Source of the DNA: Collybia mongolica
Taxonomy: Eukaryota; Basidiomycota; Agaricomycetes; Agaricales; Clitocybaceae
Assembly: GCA_013420905.1 (NCBI GenBank)
Contig: JAAXNY010000011.1
Location: forward strand, 2,852,001 to 2,916,000
DNA: 64,000 bases
Direction: 5' to 3'
The translations under genes were made by a program, and so were the position numbers. Numbering within the stretch: the stretch's first letter is position 1; the number at the start of each line of letters is the position of its first letter. The notes under the pieces were generated by a model, which ran no database searches, was not told where the DNA came from, and saw only the letters and a list, made by a program, of their open reading frames with translations. This document shows positions 46,344 through 57,750 of the stretch, piece by piece.

Positions 46344-47939
46344 AAACCTTCACGGAAGGGCCTTGTGGCTACATATCTCGGCTTTCTTTCCAGGGCAAAA
46401 TTTTTTTTTTCTGTCAATGGCATGTGGTAGCCGGTTAGGTAGGGTAGTTGTCAGCGTGGCACTTATATACACGATCTTTTGTACCTTGTTTTTTTTGTTG
46501 ATGTTCTGGACTATCGAGAATATGATCCGTAAGATATCCAAGCAAAGGTTTTTGAGTTTCAAGGTCTAGTAAAAAGCGTTCGGTATTATTAGATATGATG
46601 AATGTGTGCAGGGACATGGCCAATAAAAAGTTCGTTGACGTCGTGGGAGTGACGTAGTGACAAGGCGCACCCATGGACCTGCAGAAAATAACGGGATTTC
46701 ACCGTTTGGGGTTGGGTTATGCCAACAAATACAAGGCGATCCTACACATGGCTCGGTAAAAGGGTCACTGGCATGAACGGTTAATTTCATCGAGATCGTA
46801 CCTTCGGTGTGATACATTGGGGCCGAGGTTGAGATTGCTTCCCAATGATCCTCGAACCCGATGAGGCCTTCAGATTATGATTTCATTAAAGCTCGACAAA
46901 ATCCGTTAATCGGAAATTGTTTAGTCTATTGTGGCGGGTAATTTACAATTTGGTTATGTTAGGGGATGAGGTCTGAGGGATGACGGGTGCATACGTTATT
47001 TTAAGAAAAGAGAACTGCCAGGTCCTGTTGGTAAAAGCGAATCAGTATCCGCTTTGGCCTCAAGCCTCGAGCCTCAACTCTTCACTCACTACGGTCGCGT
47101 CGAGTATTTTATTTCGAAAACCCGCAACAGCATCAACTTGAGAACCACCTACGTCATGTGCGTCGCCAAAAAAAAAATCAGTTTCTTCCACCTGTGTCTG
47201 ATAAGTCACCAACTGTCGCTTTCAAAACGTCACTACAATGGCCGTAGCGGGCTGAGGATCACCACTACATAATCGGGCCGGACAGTCCGTTAAAATGAAC
47301 CGTGACAGTGTCACATAGCATGGTCACACTCCTGTTTCCTTTCTCACTAACGATGAGCCCTGCGGCTGCCAGTGGAATCACAAATGAGTCGTATTTGCCT
47401 CCGTGATACTCGCATCTCTCTAGGAAACTATGAAGGATGGCATCTCGGACAGCTTAAATCATCCTGAGGCGCTACGCCGATTTGCCGATGGAGATCGTTC
47501 AGGATTTCCAATTCACTGAGGGTTATGTCGGCGCTTACCTTCTTACCTTTTCGCTTCAACCTTCAAATCAACTCCCAATGAACTCCAAACTCTTGTCATG
47601 GCTGGAATCTTTGGACACGTCTGCGATCAATTTCGCACGGGCTTCATGACACTTTGTCCGGTGTGCAACTGTCTTCCTCCCCGACATCCTGGACAACACT
47701 GGTATCATCTTATGTCTCTAACTCACGACTCGCAACTCTATGCATAGTCGAATTCGAATTCCCCGTATTTACGCATGATTACATGTGTCTTTTGAGGCCC
47801 TCTATGTATTACGAACCGACGTCATTTTGCGTCATGGAGCCGAAGGCCTATATAATTGTGGTTTCAGACTATGCAGTCCTGGTATAACTTGTTTCCACCC
47901 CTCAACTCTCACATTAGCACAATTTACTGTATTTAACCA
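46344..47939. other. Spacer between the LPEER paralogues
   Basis: No complete gene. A plus-strand stretch at about 47465-47700 has LPMEIVQDF followed by Leu-rich text, possibly a decayed F-box fragment, but frames are broken. Confidence 0.4.
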
Positions 47940-49351
47940 ATGTCAGGACTTCCTCCCACTGTCATCAATAGCCAAAATTCGCCTGAAACTCCCACCGTTC
48001 CCGACCCAGCTTGCTCAAACACAACGGCTCCATCGAAAGACTCCGCTTTTCCCTCAAAAGAAGTTCCTGGCGGTTCTGGTGTTGGCGTTGGCTCTTTACC
48101 CGGACATAAATCCGAAGAAGGTGTGGCCAGATTGCCCGAGGAGCGACCTAAAGAAGGGACCATGGGTTCGCCTGCGTATTTTTTTTACATGTGAAGACTT
48201 ATGATCAAAATATATCATACAGGTATTTTAGATTCAGCGAAACAATATATCCCGTCGACCCAGGATATAGGTGATACCGCGAAGAAATACGTTCCCCAAT
48301 CCATGGCCGCATACCTTCGTGAGCCTTACCATTATCGTCGCTTCTCATTTTTGTTCACTCTCTGCTTCTTCCAGCGGGATCGGCGCCGGCCAAGGCCTTC
48401 TCTCTGCCGTCCACAGAAGTACCTAGTGGCTCTGCTGGTGGCGTTGGGTCTCTCCCTGGGACCAAGTCAGAAGTGAGCGTTGCTAAGCTTCCTGAGGAAC
48501 GTCGTCAAGAAGGGCTGCCATCGCATGAAACTGACCACGAGCGGCTTGGCAAGACGGGCGGCGTTGGACCACTCCCTGGTGGCCCCAACGAGAGTGGTGT
48601 CGCGCTCTTACCCGAGGAGCGTGCTCATGGAGAAGGTACAGTCGTGTTGTCCTACTGCCTTCTGGATCGTTGATTTTAATTATGCCCGTAGATGAGATTC
48701 TAAGGTCCCCATCTGGTAGTGGTACGAGTGAGTTATGACCGATGACGTTACAAGATCCCCCACTCATTAAATTCAGGCGCTCCCATGACTGCGGCTGCCG
48801 GTGCAGCCGCCCAGAAGCCTCAACCCAGCACTCAAGTCTCGCCAGCAGGCACTGGGATTAGTCATGGCAATCTCGGTCATAAATCAAATGATATAACTCC
48901 TACAGAGAAAGTTTCGCCGACTACGCAAGGCGTTCAAAACCCCATTGTATGTGCTGACAAACCATTCTATGATTTATGTGCTCACAAAATATTTTAGCAG
49001 CCAAAAAGCAAGATAGAGAAAGCCAAGGAGGGCGCTCAAGAAGCTAAGGAGAAGGCCGCAAGTGCCCTCCCGGGCCGCTCCGGCCCGACCGGTGCGACCT
49101 CTAATGAGTCCGACACCGCACCAGCGGCGGCGGCCGGTGCCACTTCATCTTCATCCGCGACCGCAACGACTACGCAACCGAGCCCCGCGCATCAGCCCAG
49201 CGGTCACCGCGCGAGCACAGGAAGTGCCGGGACACATCACAAGGTTGGTTTCATGAATAAGGTGAAGGGTGAAGCGATGGTTATTTCTGGGAAGCTGGGC
49301 AAGAACGAAAAGAAAGTCGAGGAAGGGAGGCATCTGATGGGAAAAGCTTGA
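47940..49351 (+). CDS. LPEER-motif protein, paralogue 2
   Basis: Six exons: 47940-48165, 48223-48318, 48375-48635, 48692-48727, 48777-48946 and 48998-49351 (380 residues). It has three LPEER units (LPEER at 65-69, 146-150 and 186-190), each preceded by GxGVGSLPG or GGVGPLPG. Amphipathic text (LDSAKQYIPSTQDIGDTAKKYVP) lies between units 1 and 2. It ends in the same C-terminal helix as paralogue 1 (FMNKVKGEAMVISGKL...KVEEGRHLMGKA). Exon 4 is only 36 nt. Repeat units start near exon boundaries, so exon duplication may explain the copy-number difference. The function is unknown. Confidence 0.75.
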
Positions 49352-49605
49352 TCGATAAAGCTGCGTTGCTGATTATTTCCTATATCATGTAATAACCACT
49401 ATAATTGTGTTACTAACAAAATGTACTTGTAGTATACATAAAATTATATGTATTGATCGTTAAAGTGCTGATGCAACTCTATCCTTAAATTTCGATGACA
49501 AACCCCAATTCCTTAAACGTGAAGGTTCGGCCGCTCAAACAACTTTAGATAACCCTTAGACGAAACCATCACCAGTGAACTTATCGACCTGCGGTACTAT
49601 CGAGA
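49352..49605. other. Short intergenic spacer
   Basis: An AT-rich spacer of about 250 bp between two genes on the same strand. No element is called. Confidence 0.5.
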
Positions 49606-50268
49606 ATGGCATCTCCACAATTCACATTACACCTTAAACCATACAACACTTCCCAAAGCGCACCAACTTCTCTCCCATTTACACTTTCAGTTTCTCCAGA
49701 TACCGACCTCTGGTACAAACCCGCCCCTCTCAACGGACCACCTGGATCACATCCTCTCATCGCTACATCCCAGCCAACATTCTACACTCCTATCCGGCTA
49801 GTTACGTTTCTTCGCGCAAGCGTCACTGTTTCGTTTGTCGCAGAACAGCTCTACGACCAAGCGGGCGCCATCTTGCTCTACCCCGGCGATTCTTCAAAAT
49901 GGATCAAAGCTGGATTGGAATACGTCGATGAACAGGCGAAACGGAGCGTTGTTGTGGCTAGTGGGGGCGACCATGGTGCAGATTGGAGCGTGGCGCCACC
50001 TTTGGCCACGGATGCAGATATGGAGAAGGGCACCGTTAGGTCGACGATTGAGTTCGAGCGCGAGGAACGAGGACAAGGGACGAGTTTGATGATCAAGATT
50101 GGAGGTGAGGTGGTTAGGGAGGTTACGTGGGTGTTTTCTGCGGGGAAAATGGGCGCTGGGGAGGAGGAGATCTGGGTTGGGCTTTATGGAGCTAGGCCGG
50201 CGAAGGTTGTCGGGGACTTGAAAGTGTGCGTGGAGACTTGGGAGCTCGATGTCGATGAAGGGAAATGA
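49606..50268 (+). CDS. DUF1349-like concanavalin A-fold protein
   Basis: This is a single-exon gene of 220 residues. The run DQAGAILLYPGDSSKWIKAGLEYVDEQ and the later GADWSV are characteristic of the DUF1349 family, which adopts a concanavalin A-like beta-sandwich. There is no signal peptide, so it is probably cytosolic. Family members are usually of unknown function, and carbohydrate binding is only a suggestion from the fold. It is rare here in having no intron. Confidence 0.8.
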   Translation: MASPQFTLHLKPYNTSQSAPTSLPFTLSVSPDTDLWYKPAPLNGPPGSHPLIATSQPTFYTPIRLVTFLRASVTVSFVAEQLYDQAGAILLYPGDSSKWIKAGLEYVDEQAKRSVVVASGGDHGADWSVAPPLATDADMEKGTVRSTIEFEREERGQGTSLMIKIGGEVVREVTWVFSAGKMGAGEEEIWVGLYGARPAKVVGDLKVCVETWELDVDEGK

Positions 50269-51988
50269 TAGGAATTGTCTGTCCCAGTGCTTGAGGTCTT
50301 GAACCCCGTAACGAGCAAGTATGTCATTTTTTCTGCACCCTCCATGGGCTTGTACTGTCACGATCAAATTATCAGGACTTTGTTTATTGGATCTCTATAA
50401 CAACCTTACCGTTTATACACTGTTGTGGTTTTTGGTCGTGCGATCTTTGAGTGAAAGAGATATGTCTGGCATCATGAGAGGTTAAAATGAAATAGGCACC
50501 GTAACAGTTTTTTTAGTCCGAAGCTGGGTATCGCTTACTCAGGAAAGAACAAGGTGAACGTAGCAGCAAGTAGGCACTAATGCGGAGTAATTACCCGGGG
50601 ATATTTATAAGTCGCTCATCCTGTAAGATAAAAATAGTCCGCAACCAGGTCCGGCGAACGGGACTGGTTTGCAGGAGGTCTGCGTAAATGCGCATGAGAT
50701 AGCTTATTAATTTTCGGAGAGTAAATATCACCAGTCAGGTTTAATCTAGAAAGCGGGGCGCGAGTTCTGTAAATCTGATGAATACGAGATGGATTAAAAC
50801 TAATTTGTCATCGCTGCGGGCCTATAGGCTGTTCTCTTCGGTTGATACGGTCCATATCAGCCTGTGGATCATCCCTCGACTTTGCTTGTTGAGTAGCCGC
50901 ACTGTAGCAAAACTATGGCTGTCTATCCGCGCCTCGAAAGAACGTGTGCCTCTCGTCGACTTGTCATTAGCGTCACGCGCATCCTCCATCATGCCTTTTA
51001 CTGCCGGCAGGATCTGTGTATAACTAATAATGGCGTCAGCAACAGGACCGCCTTGCTCCATCTGTCGGTAATGTTTCCGCTTTTTGGAAGCATAGCTGGT
51101 ATGTGTGATCCAGAGCCGCTGCACTTCCTCGCAACGGCTGGAAGAACGCGACAACGACAGGGAAGGATAGTTGGCTGGAGTGTGGTTGTTTGTCCAGTGC
51201 GAAAGTGCCAGCACAGATGGCTGAACGAAATTTCTGGTAAACATATTCCATGTGAGGGCTAGCAGGGGTTTTTGCGGCAGCATCGACGAAGCTACAGAAA
51301 GCTAGGATGCCCCGCCGGGGAGCATCGCTAAGCACCTCTAGAACCATCAAAATTTTGAATGCGAGAGTCTAAAATGATGTAGTTTTGCTAACCATCTTCT
51401 CTGCCCTCTCTGTTATGATCTACTTCAGTATCTGACATCCGCGTTCGCCCCGGCTGCTGGGTTTTGTACATGATATATTAGGGGTAAAGTTTTTACAAAC
51501 CGGATGTCTGAATTAGCGATAGGTGACTCATTCGACGACAGCCATCTGGTGAGGCCGGTCCTGATCTCCATTGTTGTCTCCTCCACGGCCAAAACACATA
51601 ACAGAGAGAGTCGAATTTTACATTGTGATCATTGACTAGTTTGGATTGCCCAATGCCGCGTGAGACCATTCGCGGAGAAGATTATGGGTGTGGATTTGGG
51701 GCTCCGGCGTTCCTCAGTAAAAAAAAGAAGTCATGTTTAGTCGGTTCCTAGTCCGAAATTTCGACATAGTCGGGGAAAAGTTGTGTAAAAATCAGCGAAA
51801 TTGTACTTTATTGACTAATGTCGAAATATCTGATTATATTTTTACTGAGTGTGACACGGCGCGTATTAATTGCATATTGCGTGTGACTCACGCGTTCTTT
51901 TCCTGCTGTCACTCGAGAGTCTGAGCTCGCTTAGTCTCGAGCTACCCGAGCTTTGTTGCCTGAACTTTTCACTTGCCAAGGCTTTTCA
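50269..51988. other. Intergenic, no gene firmly supported
   Basis: Minus-strand frames at 51350-51036 (with LSDAPRRGILAFCSFVDAAAK) and 51283-50822 look partly protein-like in different frames. I could not join them with splice sites or place them in a family, so they are left as a possible decayed or unrecognised gene. Confidence 0.35.
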
Positions 51989-53252
51989 ATGGCCACCAGT
52001 GATATTGTTATTGATGTCAGGGAGAGAGTGGGCGTTTGTGAAGCTGTGAGGATTTTTTCTTCTTTAATAAAGCGTCTTGCTGATTCCGTCGATCCCTGTC
52101 ATATAGCGGATTGAATCTCAACGGTTAGAGATAGCAGAACTCAGGAGCGCTATTAGAAATCTACTAGTGGAAGGTGGCGGAGAAGAGAGCGAAGGTGACA
52201 GCGAATGCTCCTCCCATGGTGATATCGACACCGAAAGTCACGAAGAACTGGGAGAACCTCTTTGGGATCGTCAAGACAGAGTATTTCGTTGTACTAGCTG
52301 TGGATGGGAGATTGTGGATAGTTTCTGCCAGGGATGTAATACGGAGTTTCAATGTGATGAGGTCGGTTTCTTTCCATCCCTCTGATACAAGCTAAAGACG
52401 TTTTACCAGGAACATGACGACCAGCCCTCAGTGTGGACTCTGCCAGATGCACTTCACAGCGACAGGAGCCGTGTTCCCCGTGGGACGACCCCTACAATCG
52501 ATGTTGGTCATTTTTCTGTGAGCCCAGCATATACCGCAAGCACGGGGGTCCCAGACCGGTCGCAGGAGTATTATGCTTTGCTCGCACGTGGGGCCAGCCA
52601 GTTCATGTGTGAAACATTCCACCTTGAATATACGGTTGACGGCGGAATATTCGCATGGGCCGATGGTCCTATCTATGAGGAGTTCTCTGGGCCAGCCATG
52701 CAGCAAGGCGACTTTTGGAAGATTTACCTTGGGCGGCGTGTGGAACTCGACAAACATGATTTAGACGGGTCCTTGTTTATGGAGGGGCTGTTGGAGGACG
52801 TCCTGCTATTCCCTTTGCGATCATCTTTGAGCGATCGCGTGTTGGAGCGCTGGGAAACTGTTGAAGAATCTCCAGGGATCTGGGTAACCCGGCCCATGGT
52901 TAAGGTAGCAAAGAACCTCGAGGAAGGGAGCCTTTCGAGTGATGATGAAGAAGAGTATGAGCACCCGGAGACGGCACACCTGGGGCTGCTTTCGCCATTA
53001 GAAGAGCGTCGCCGCTGGGTGCAAATAGAAGATGAGGAGCTCGTCGAACCTCGCGTAAATACAGGTTCCGTCGCGCAGGTTGATCCGGGCTATGGTACAT
53101 CTGATGAAGAAGATGCTGAGGAAGAAGAAGACGACAGCAGCGCCAGTGAGGATTTGGGCTTTTGGATCACGGCCGGTGTTCCGGACAGGGCGTGGGTGGA
53201 AGATTCTGACGAGGTTGAGTATTCCGACGATGAATCAGAGAGCGACGAGTAG
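51989..53252 (+). CDS. Acidic agaricomycete protein with C4 zinc-ribbon-like motif
   Basis: Exons are 51989-52045, 52107-52361 and 52410-53252 (384 residues). A short coiled coil (RIESQRLEIAELRSAI, residues 20-35) is followed by an acidic stretch and a Cys4 site (Cys81, 84, 93, 96: CTSC...CQGC). Then comes a conserved globular part (FMCETFHLEY, GIFAWADGPIYEEFSG, GDFWKIYLGRRVEL). The last third is Glu/Asp/Ser-rich with patches such as SSDDEEE. I recall similar regions at the C-terminus of agaric RING proteins, but no RING finger is present here. Probably nuclear and protein-binding; the function is unknown. Confidence 0.75.
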
Positions 53253-54231
53253 TCGTTTGCATCGCTTGACTTTGTTGACGCCTTGTAGTTGTGGCCGGTT
53301 TAAATATGATAAACGGTCCAAGCTTCTGGACTTTCTCTACAACATTCACTATAGGTAGTGTTGATTTTCTATAAATGGACGCGTTTTGAGTCCCCATGCG
53401 AGAGCGGATGTCACGCGACACCTGTCGTCTGTGGCTAACGCGTTTAATCATGTCACGCCCTCTTCCTTGGGAGACCGTAATTCGAGGCTTCCGCCTCCAA
53501 CTTCACACACAATAAGCAGCCAAGCCAGGGATATGACTAATGGCCCCTAAGTTTGAGCGTAGATCAGCGCGCGCAGTCGTGTAGAAGTTCGTCTCACCAC
53601 TTTTGATAACTCTGCGAAATTACTAAAGACTCTGTTTAACAATTAAAGCGAGAAAATGTAGTTCTTCGGAAGACGATTCGAACCCTCGTTGCTCAAGATA
53701 GCGATGATCAGGATTATCAAAACAGGAAACGTCAGATGACGATATTGACTGTGAGACAGGAGATGGATTCAATGAGCTCGTACTCAAGGACCCGATCTGA
53801 TAAGAAATGGTCCTCACATTCAGTTGCATAGTGCGCGTAGGCGATGGTATATATTCTCTGCCGAGCTTGCTGCGCAGAGCATAACTAGGACGACGTACGT
53901 GGCGCAGCCAATTTTGAACCATTGATTTCAGCATTAAATTTCGATACATTTTGATGCTGCAGTCAAACCCGTTTGCGGAACTACTTACTCCTACCCGTGG
54001 GGTTCCCTCATCAACATTTTCAAGTCATATCAAGGGGACTGTGTGATGCATGGAATACAGGTCCCACATTTCGCGAGGTGCTCTGCGCCTCGTGTGCGGA
54101 ATATTCCACCTCGAATATTTCGAGGAGAGTGGGATTTTTCCATGGGGCAGTAGACCATCTTTTATCACGATTGGATTATCATGGGCGTATGAACTATTTA
54201 CATTGTAACGAAGATAGTAAGTTCCACCTCC
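53253..54231. other. Intergenic, no gene seen
   Basis: Short frames only. This is the shared 3' side of two convergent genes (zinc-ribbon protein and TKL kinase). Confidence 0.45.
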
Positions 54232-55428
54232 CTACCGGAGTCGCCGAACTACGACATGCATTGATACTCGAGATTGTGGGTCCTGGTTCCAACACTCCTC
54301 CAATATCGACCATGTGCGCTCAGACCCTGGCGGAGCCCCCAACTCCATAGCGGGATGGACTCCCGAGAGAATCGTCATTATGATCTGGGCATCGTTATCA
54401 AGTTTGTGGAAAGGAATCTTGCCCGTTAGCAACTAATAATCATTATGAGTGTCTTGTGCATTCTCAAGAACATAGGATAAATGCCGAACAAACCTCTAGT
54501 CCCATCATTCCGAAGCTATAGGTGTCGCTTTCCTTGGTTAAGTCATGAGTTTTCAACAGTTCTGGAGCAAGGTACCGAGACGATCCCCAAAATGCTGTGG
54601 TAAACCCTCCATGGCCAAGGATTTTCGACCGGCCGAAGTCGCAGAGGACCGGGTCACCGTTATTATCGATCAGAATATTACTCTAGAGGCATGTTCTTCA
54701 TCTCCCGTTTGGCTAATGGTTGAATAAAAAACCAACGCACAGGTTTTAAATCACCGTGGACCACGTCCTTCCTATGAAGGTATGCAAGGCCTTCGGCAAT
54801 ACCCAAAATCTAGTGAATGCATATTTGCCACGAATTGGGACATGTAAAAAACCTTGGAGATTCACCATTATGGAGAGATTCACTTCAGGGTGCGCTCGGA
54901 CATATTCGACGACTGAGCCAGCAATACATAGCGGAGAAATAAGTGCAGGGGACGCATACAGATCGGTACACACGCCCAAGAACTTGAGCACATTCTTGTG
55001 GTCCAACGCTCGCCAAACAATAACCTCTCGATTGAGTCGCTAATTCGTAACGTTGATTCATGGTGGAAAAAATTGGTTGCAGATTCAGACATACTTTTAT
55101 TGTTTTTTCGAGCGCTCCGGGCTTGGTATGAATTCCGCGAAGGACCTTAATAGCAACCTATTTAGCACCATTATTAGCCCAATTTACCTCTATTGTCCCA
55201 AGAATAGTCATTAGAGGCGTACGTAGTCGCTAGTCCCTATCAAAACGCCTTTATCGACATCAGAGAAGCCACCATATCCAAACCAATCACTATCAAGCTT
55301 TGTAACTTTGCCGTTGAGGTCCTAAAATCATAAAGGGCATATAGGATGGAGTACTATACGGATGGGCTAAAACGTACTTCGGAAGGCTGTGGAGGAGAGC
55401 TCATGTGGGGCGAGGAGGAGTTGGGCAT
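54232..55428 (-). CDS. Compact TKL-type protein kinase
   Basis: Seven exons: 55428-55378, 55321-55223, 55157-55095, 55039-54866, 54809-54741, 54682-54494 and 54432-54232, all GT-AG and nearly all phase 0 (281 residues). Kinase elements in order: glycine loop GYGGFSDV, VAIK with Lys54, a helix-C RLNREVIVWRALDHKNVLKFLG, catalytic HGDLKPSN with Asp149, CDFG with Asp167, APELL, and CWNQDPQSR near the end. It is little more than a kinase domain, with a 20-residue lead. The loop reads VDKG where VYKG is usual; otherwise the catalytic residues are intact. It belongs to the TKL kinases expanded in Agaricomycetes. Substrates are unknown. It is not an obvious close copy of the 28.5-kb kinase. Confidence 0.85.
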
Positions 55429-57750
55429 GGAGTGTGGTAAATGGTGTAACTATGCATACGTATAAATACTGCTGCGACCGATGAGATTCGCCCGTGGTCA
55501 AGCTATTTCCTTTGTTGATTTATGATAGGTTGTCCGTGATGGAATGTTGGTGACACCATGTTCCAGCGCCTATGAGAACGGTCTAACTGCTTCCACGCAA
55601 CAGGTCTTATTGATCAGGTTAGGATCGTGACCTAGATGGTGCCCTATTTCGTTATAGTGTGGTGGGTAACGTCATCGATATGGTATACATGCCCCGTGCC
55701 CCACGGCCCTCCGAACATGGTTCTAGGAACCCACGATTGTTAAAGATACAATCGTATTCAATCGCATCCCACGGAATGTTCACGAGGCATGGGAACCACG
55801 AACTGTCTTCGAGAAAGGAACTAAAATGCCTGACTCTCCGGAGACGAAGCGACTCGTTAAGCCTTCTGATGAGAATTGTTAACAGCCTTGGGGGAATTTC
55901 GAAAGGTTTCGGAATATTGCTGATGGCAACCAGGGGTTCGATGGTGCGATTGTTCTCTGTCTTGTCATCGGTCTCAAGAAGATTGTGCCGCTGGATATGA
56001 ATACCACCCTTTATAGACTAGCATTGACGGGTTCTTGGGACATCATGAAGGATGGATTTCTCTGGACATGTTGACGGAATGAACTGGCAAGTATACCCAT
56101 CCAACTATAGGATTAGGAAACACGACGGACGTCATCTGCAGATTGATTACAAATTCCGCGATACTTGAGGAATCAAGCACTGGGGCACGAAATAACAAAT
56201 GTGGGATACCACCACGAGGTGGAAGACGTATAACGTCCGTTGATAATGGAGTGGGGAAAGTTGGACGGAGGAGGCGGCCACGTAACGGAAAAGGCAAAGG
56301 GACGTAGCGCCGGCGCGGCCTACACGTCTCCCGCAGATTCAGTGGCCCCGGCGTCAACAAGGACATGCTATAACTTGGGCTTGGGCTTAGATTTGATGGG
56401 CCGACTGTTGATCGAGATTAAGGCAGTTAGGTGTCAAGTAACCTATCAGTCATGGACGCCGAATTCTGGAGCGTTTTGTTCTTCCAGTACACCTATTGAG
56501 AAATAGGCCTTGTGATAAGGTATCCCTGCGCGTACCTGGATTTCATCTTGGTGTGTACCACAGAGACGCCAGAAGATACCAGCATCAATACGAACTCCTT
56601 GATTAACTATTTGGGGCGCATTGTCCTAAGAATACAGCAGAATGATAAAGTCGACACGAACACCTAGCGTGGCGCAAGGCCTCATGTCCGTCTTACCATC
56701 ACTTGCTGAGAAACATGCTTGATCTATTGAATTTTTCGCGTTTCAGGCGTTGTGCTATATCCTGGAATCTATGCGTCGAAATTTCTTAAACGAAAGGCGG
56801 ATAACACGATGGAATTAGTTTTACTTACACCAACAGAGATCTAAGGGGGTAGCATGAGATAGACATCGCTGAACGGTCACATTGGCCTTGAGACGGCCAC
56901 GGGCGCCTTTGTATTTCATTTGGTTTGAGAAAAAATATTGTTGGTCAAGGTACAGTGGCATCCTGGTGCGCATGCCCCGTTGTTTGGGGTGGATATGTCA
57001 GATAGTAGCTTAGAGATAAAGGGCGCCTTTCGTTTACATGCCGTTCCCACCCTGGTCAGGTGGGCGTGATGTGGTTGGTTGCCATCTAAAACATCGTGCC
57101 TCGCGCGCCTTCATGTTCAGCGTCAGGAGAACATTGCACATGTCTTCTGGGATGCCATGCTGAACGTACTTGACGCTTCGACTCTTTATCAGGTCGCTAA
57201 ATGGGCCAAATAATATTCAATATTTTTGGGAAGCATCGCGGCGTGAAATTCAGGAAATGTGATTGTGACAGCTCGAGTTGGAAAATATTTGCCCTGGTGA
57301 ATGCCCATGACAAGAAGCTTAATGCTAGTTCATTGGTAAGTGAGATACTACACACCTTAAACGCAAAGCGGTGATCTAAATTAATTTTAGTACCCTTGTG
57401 GATTTCTAGAACCTTCCTAGCGCTATGTTATAAGATCAGCTGAGTGGTTGCATCGTAACTTCAACAGCCTGCTATCCCTGATGGTGTCAGAGCCTCGAAA
57501 GTCTGAATTTCGGAGTGGTTTCGAAGCACATGGCTCTGTGGAGTAGGTTTTCTAAAGAAAGCCGGGGTGGGGGTCAGGCGTCACAAATAAAAGGATCCCA
57601 CCGCGCATTTAATCGTACTTGCTGCACATTGCGTGCACAAGGAACTAGGAGGTACCGAGGAAACAGATCCAATACAAGCACAACAAACTTGTAACAAATG
57701 ATACGAAACAAGATATCCAGAATTTTCCGATACTTCAGAAGGCCGACCGA
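55429..57750. other. Intergenic with an unidentified coding-like stretch
   Basis: Between about 55735 and 56050 on the plus strand, two frames in turn look protein-like: N-terminal NRIPRNVHEAWEPRTVFEKG, then GFDGAIVLCLVIGLKKIVPL after a possible intron near 55880-55915. No start, stop or family could be fixed. The remainder to 57750 shows nothing. Confidence 0.35.

Noticed and set aside
55155..55225. TAG directly before VAIK in the compact kinase
   Set aside because: It is the acceptor of a 65-nt intron with donor GTACGC and branch GCTAAT; the joined frame is intact.
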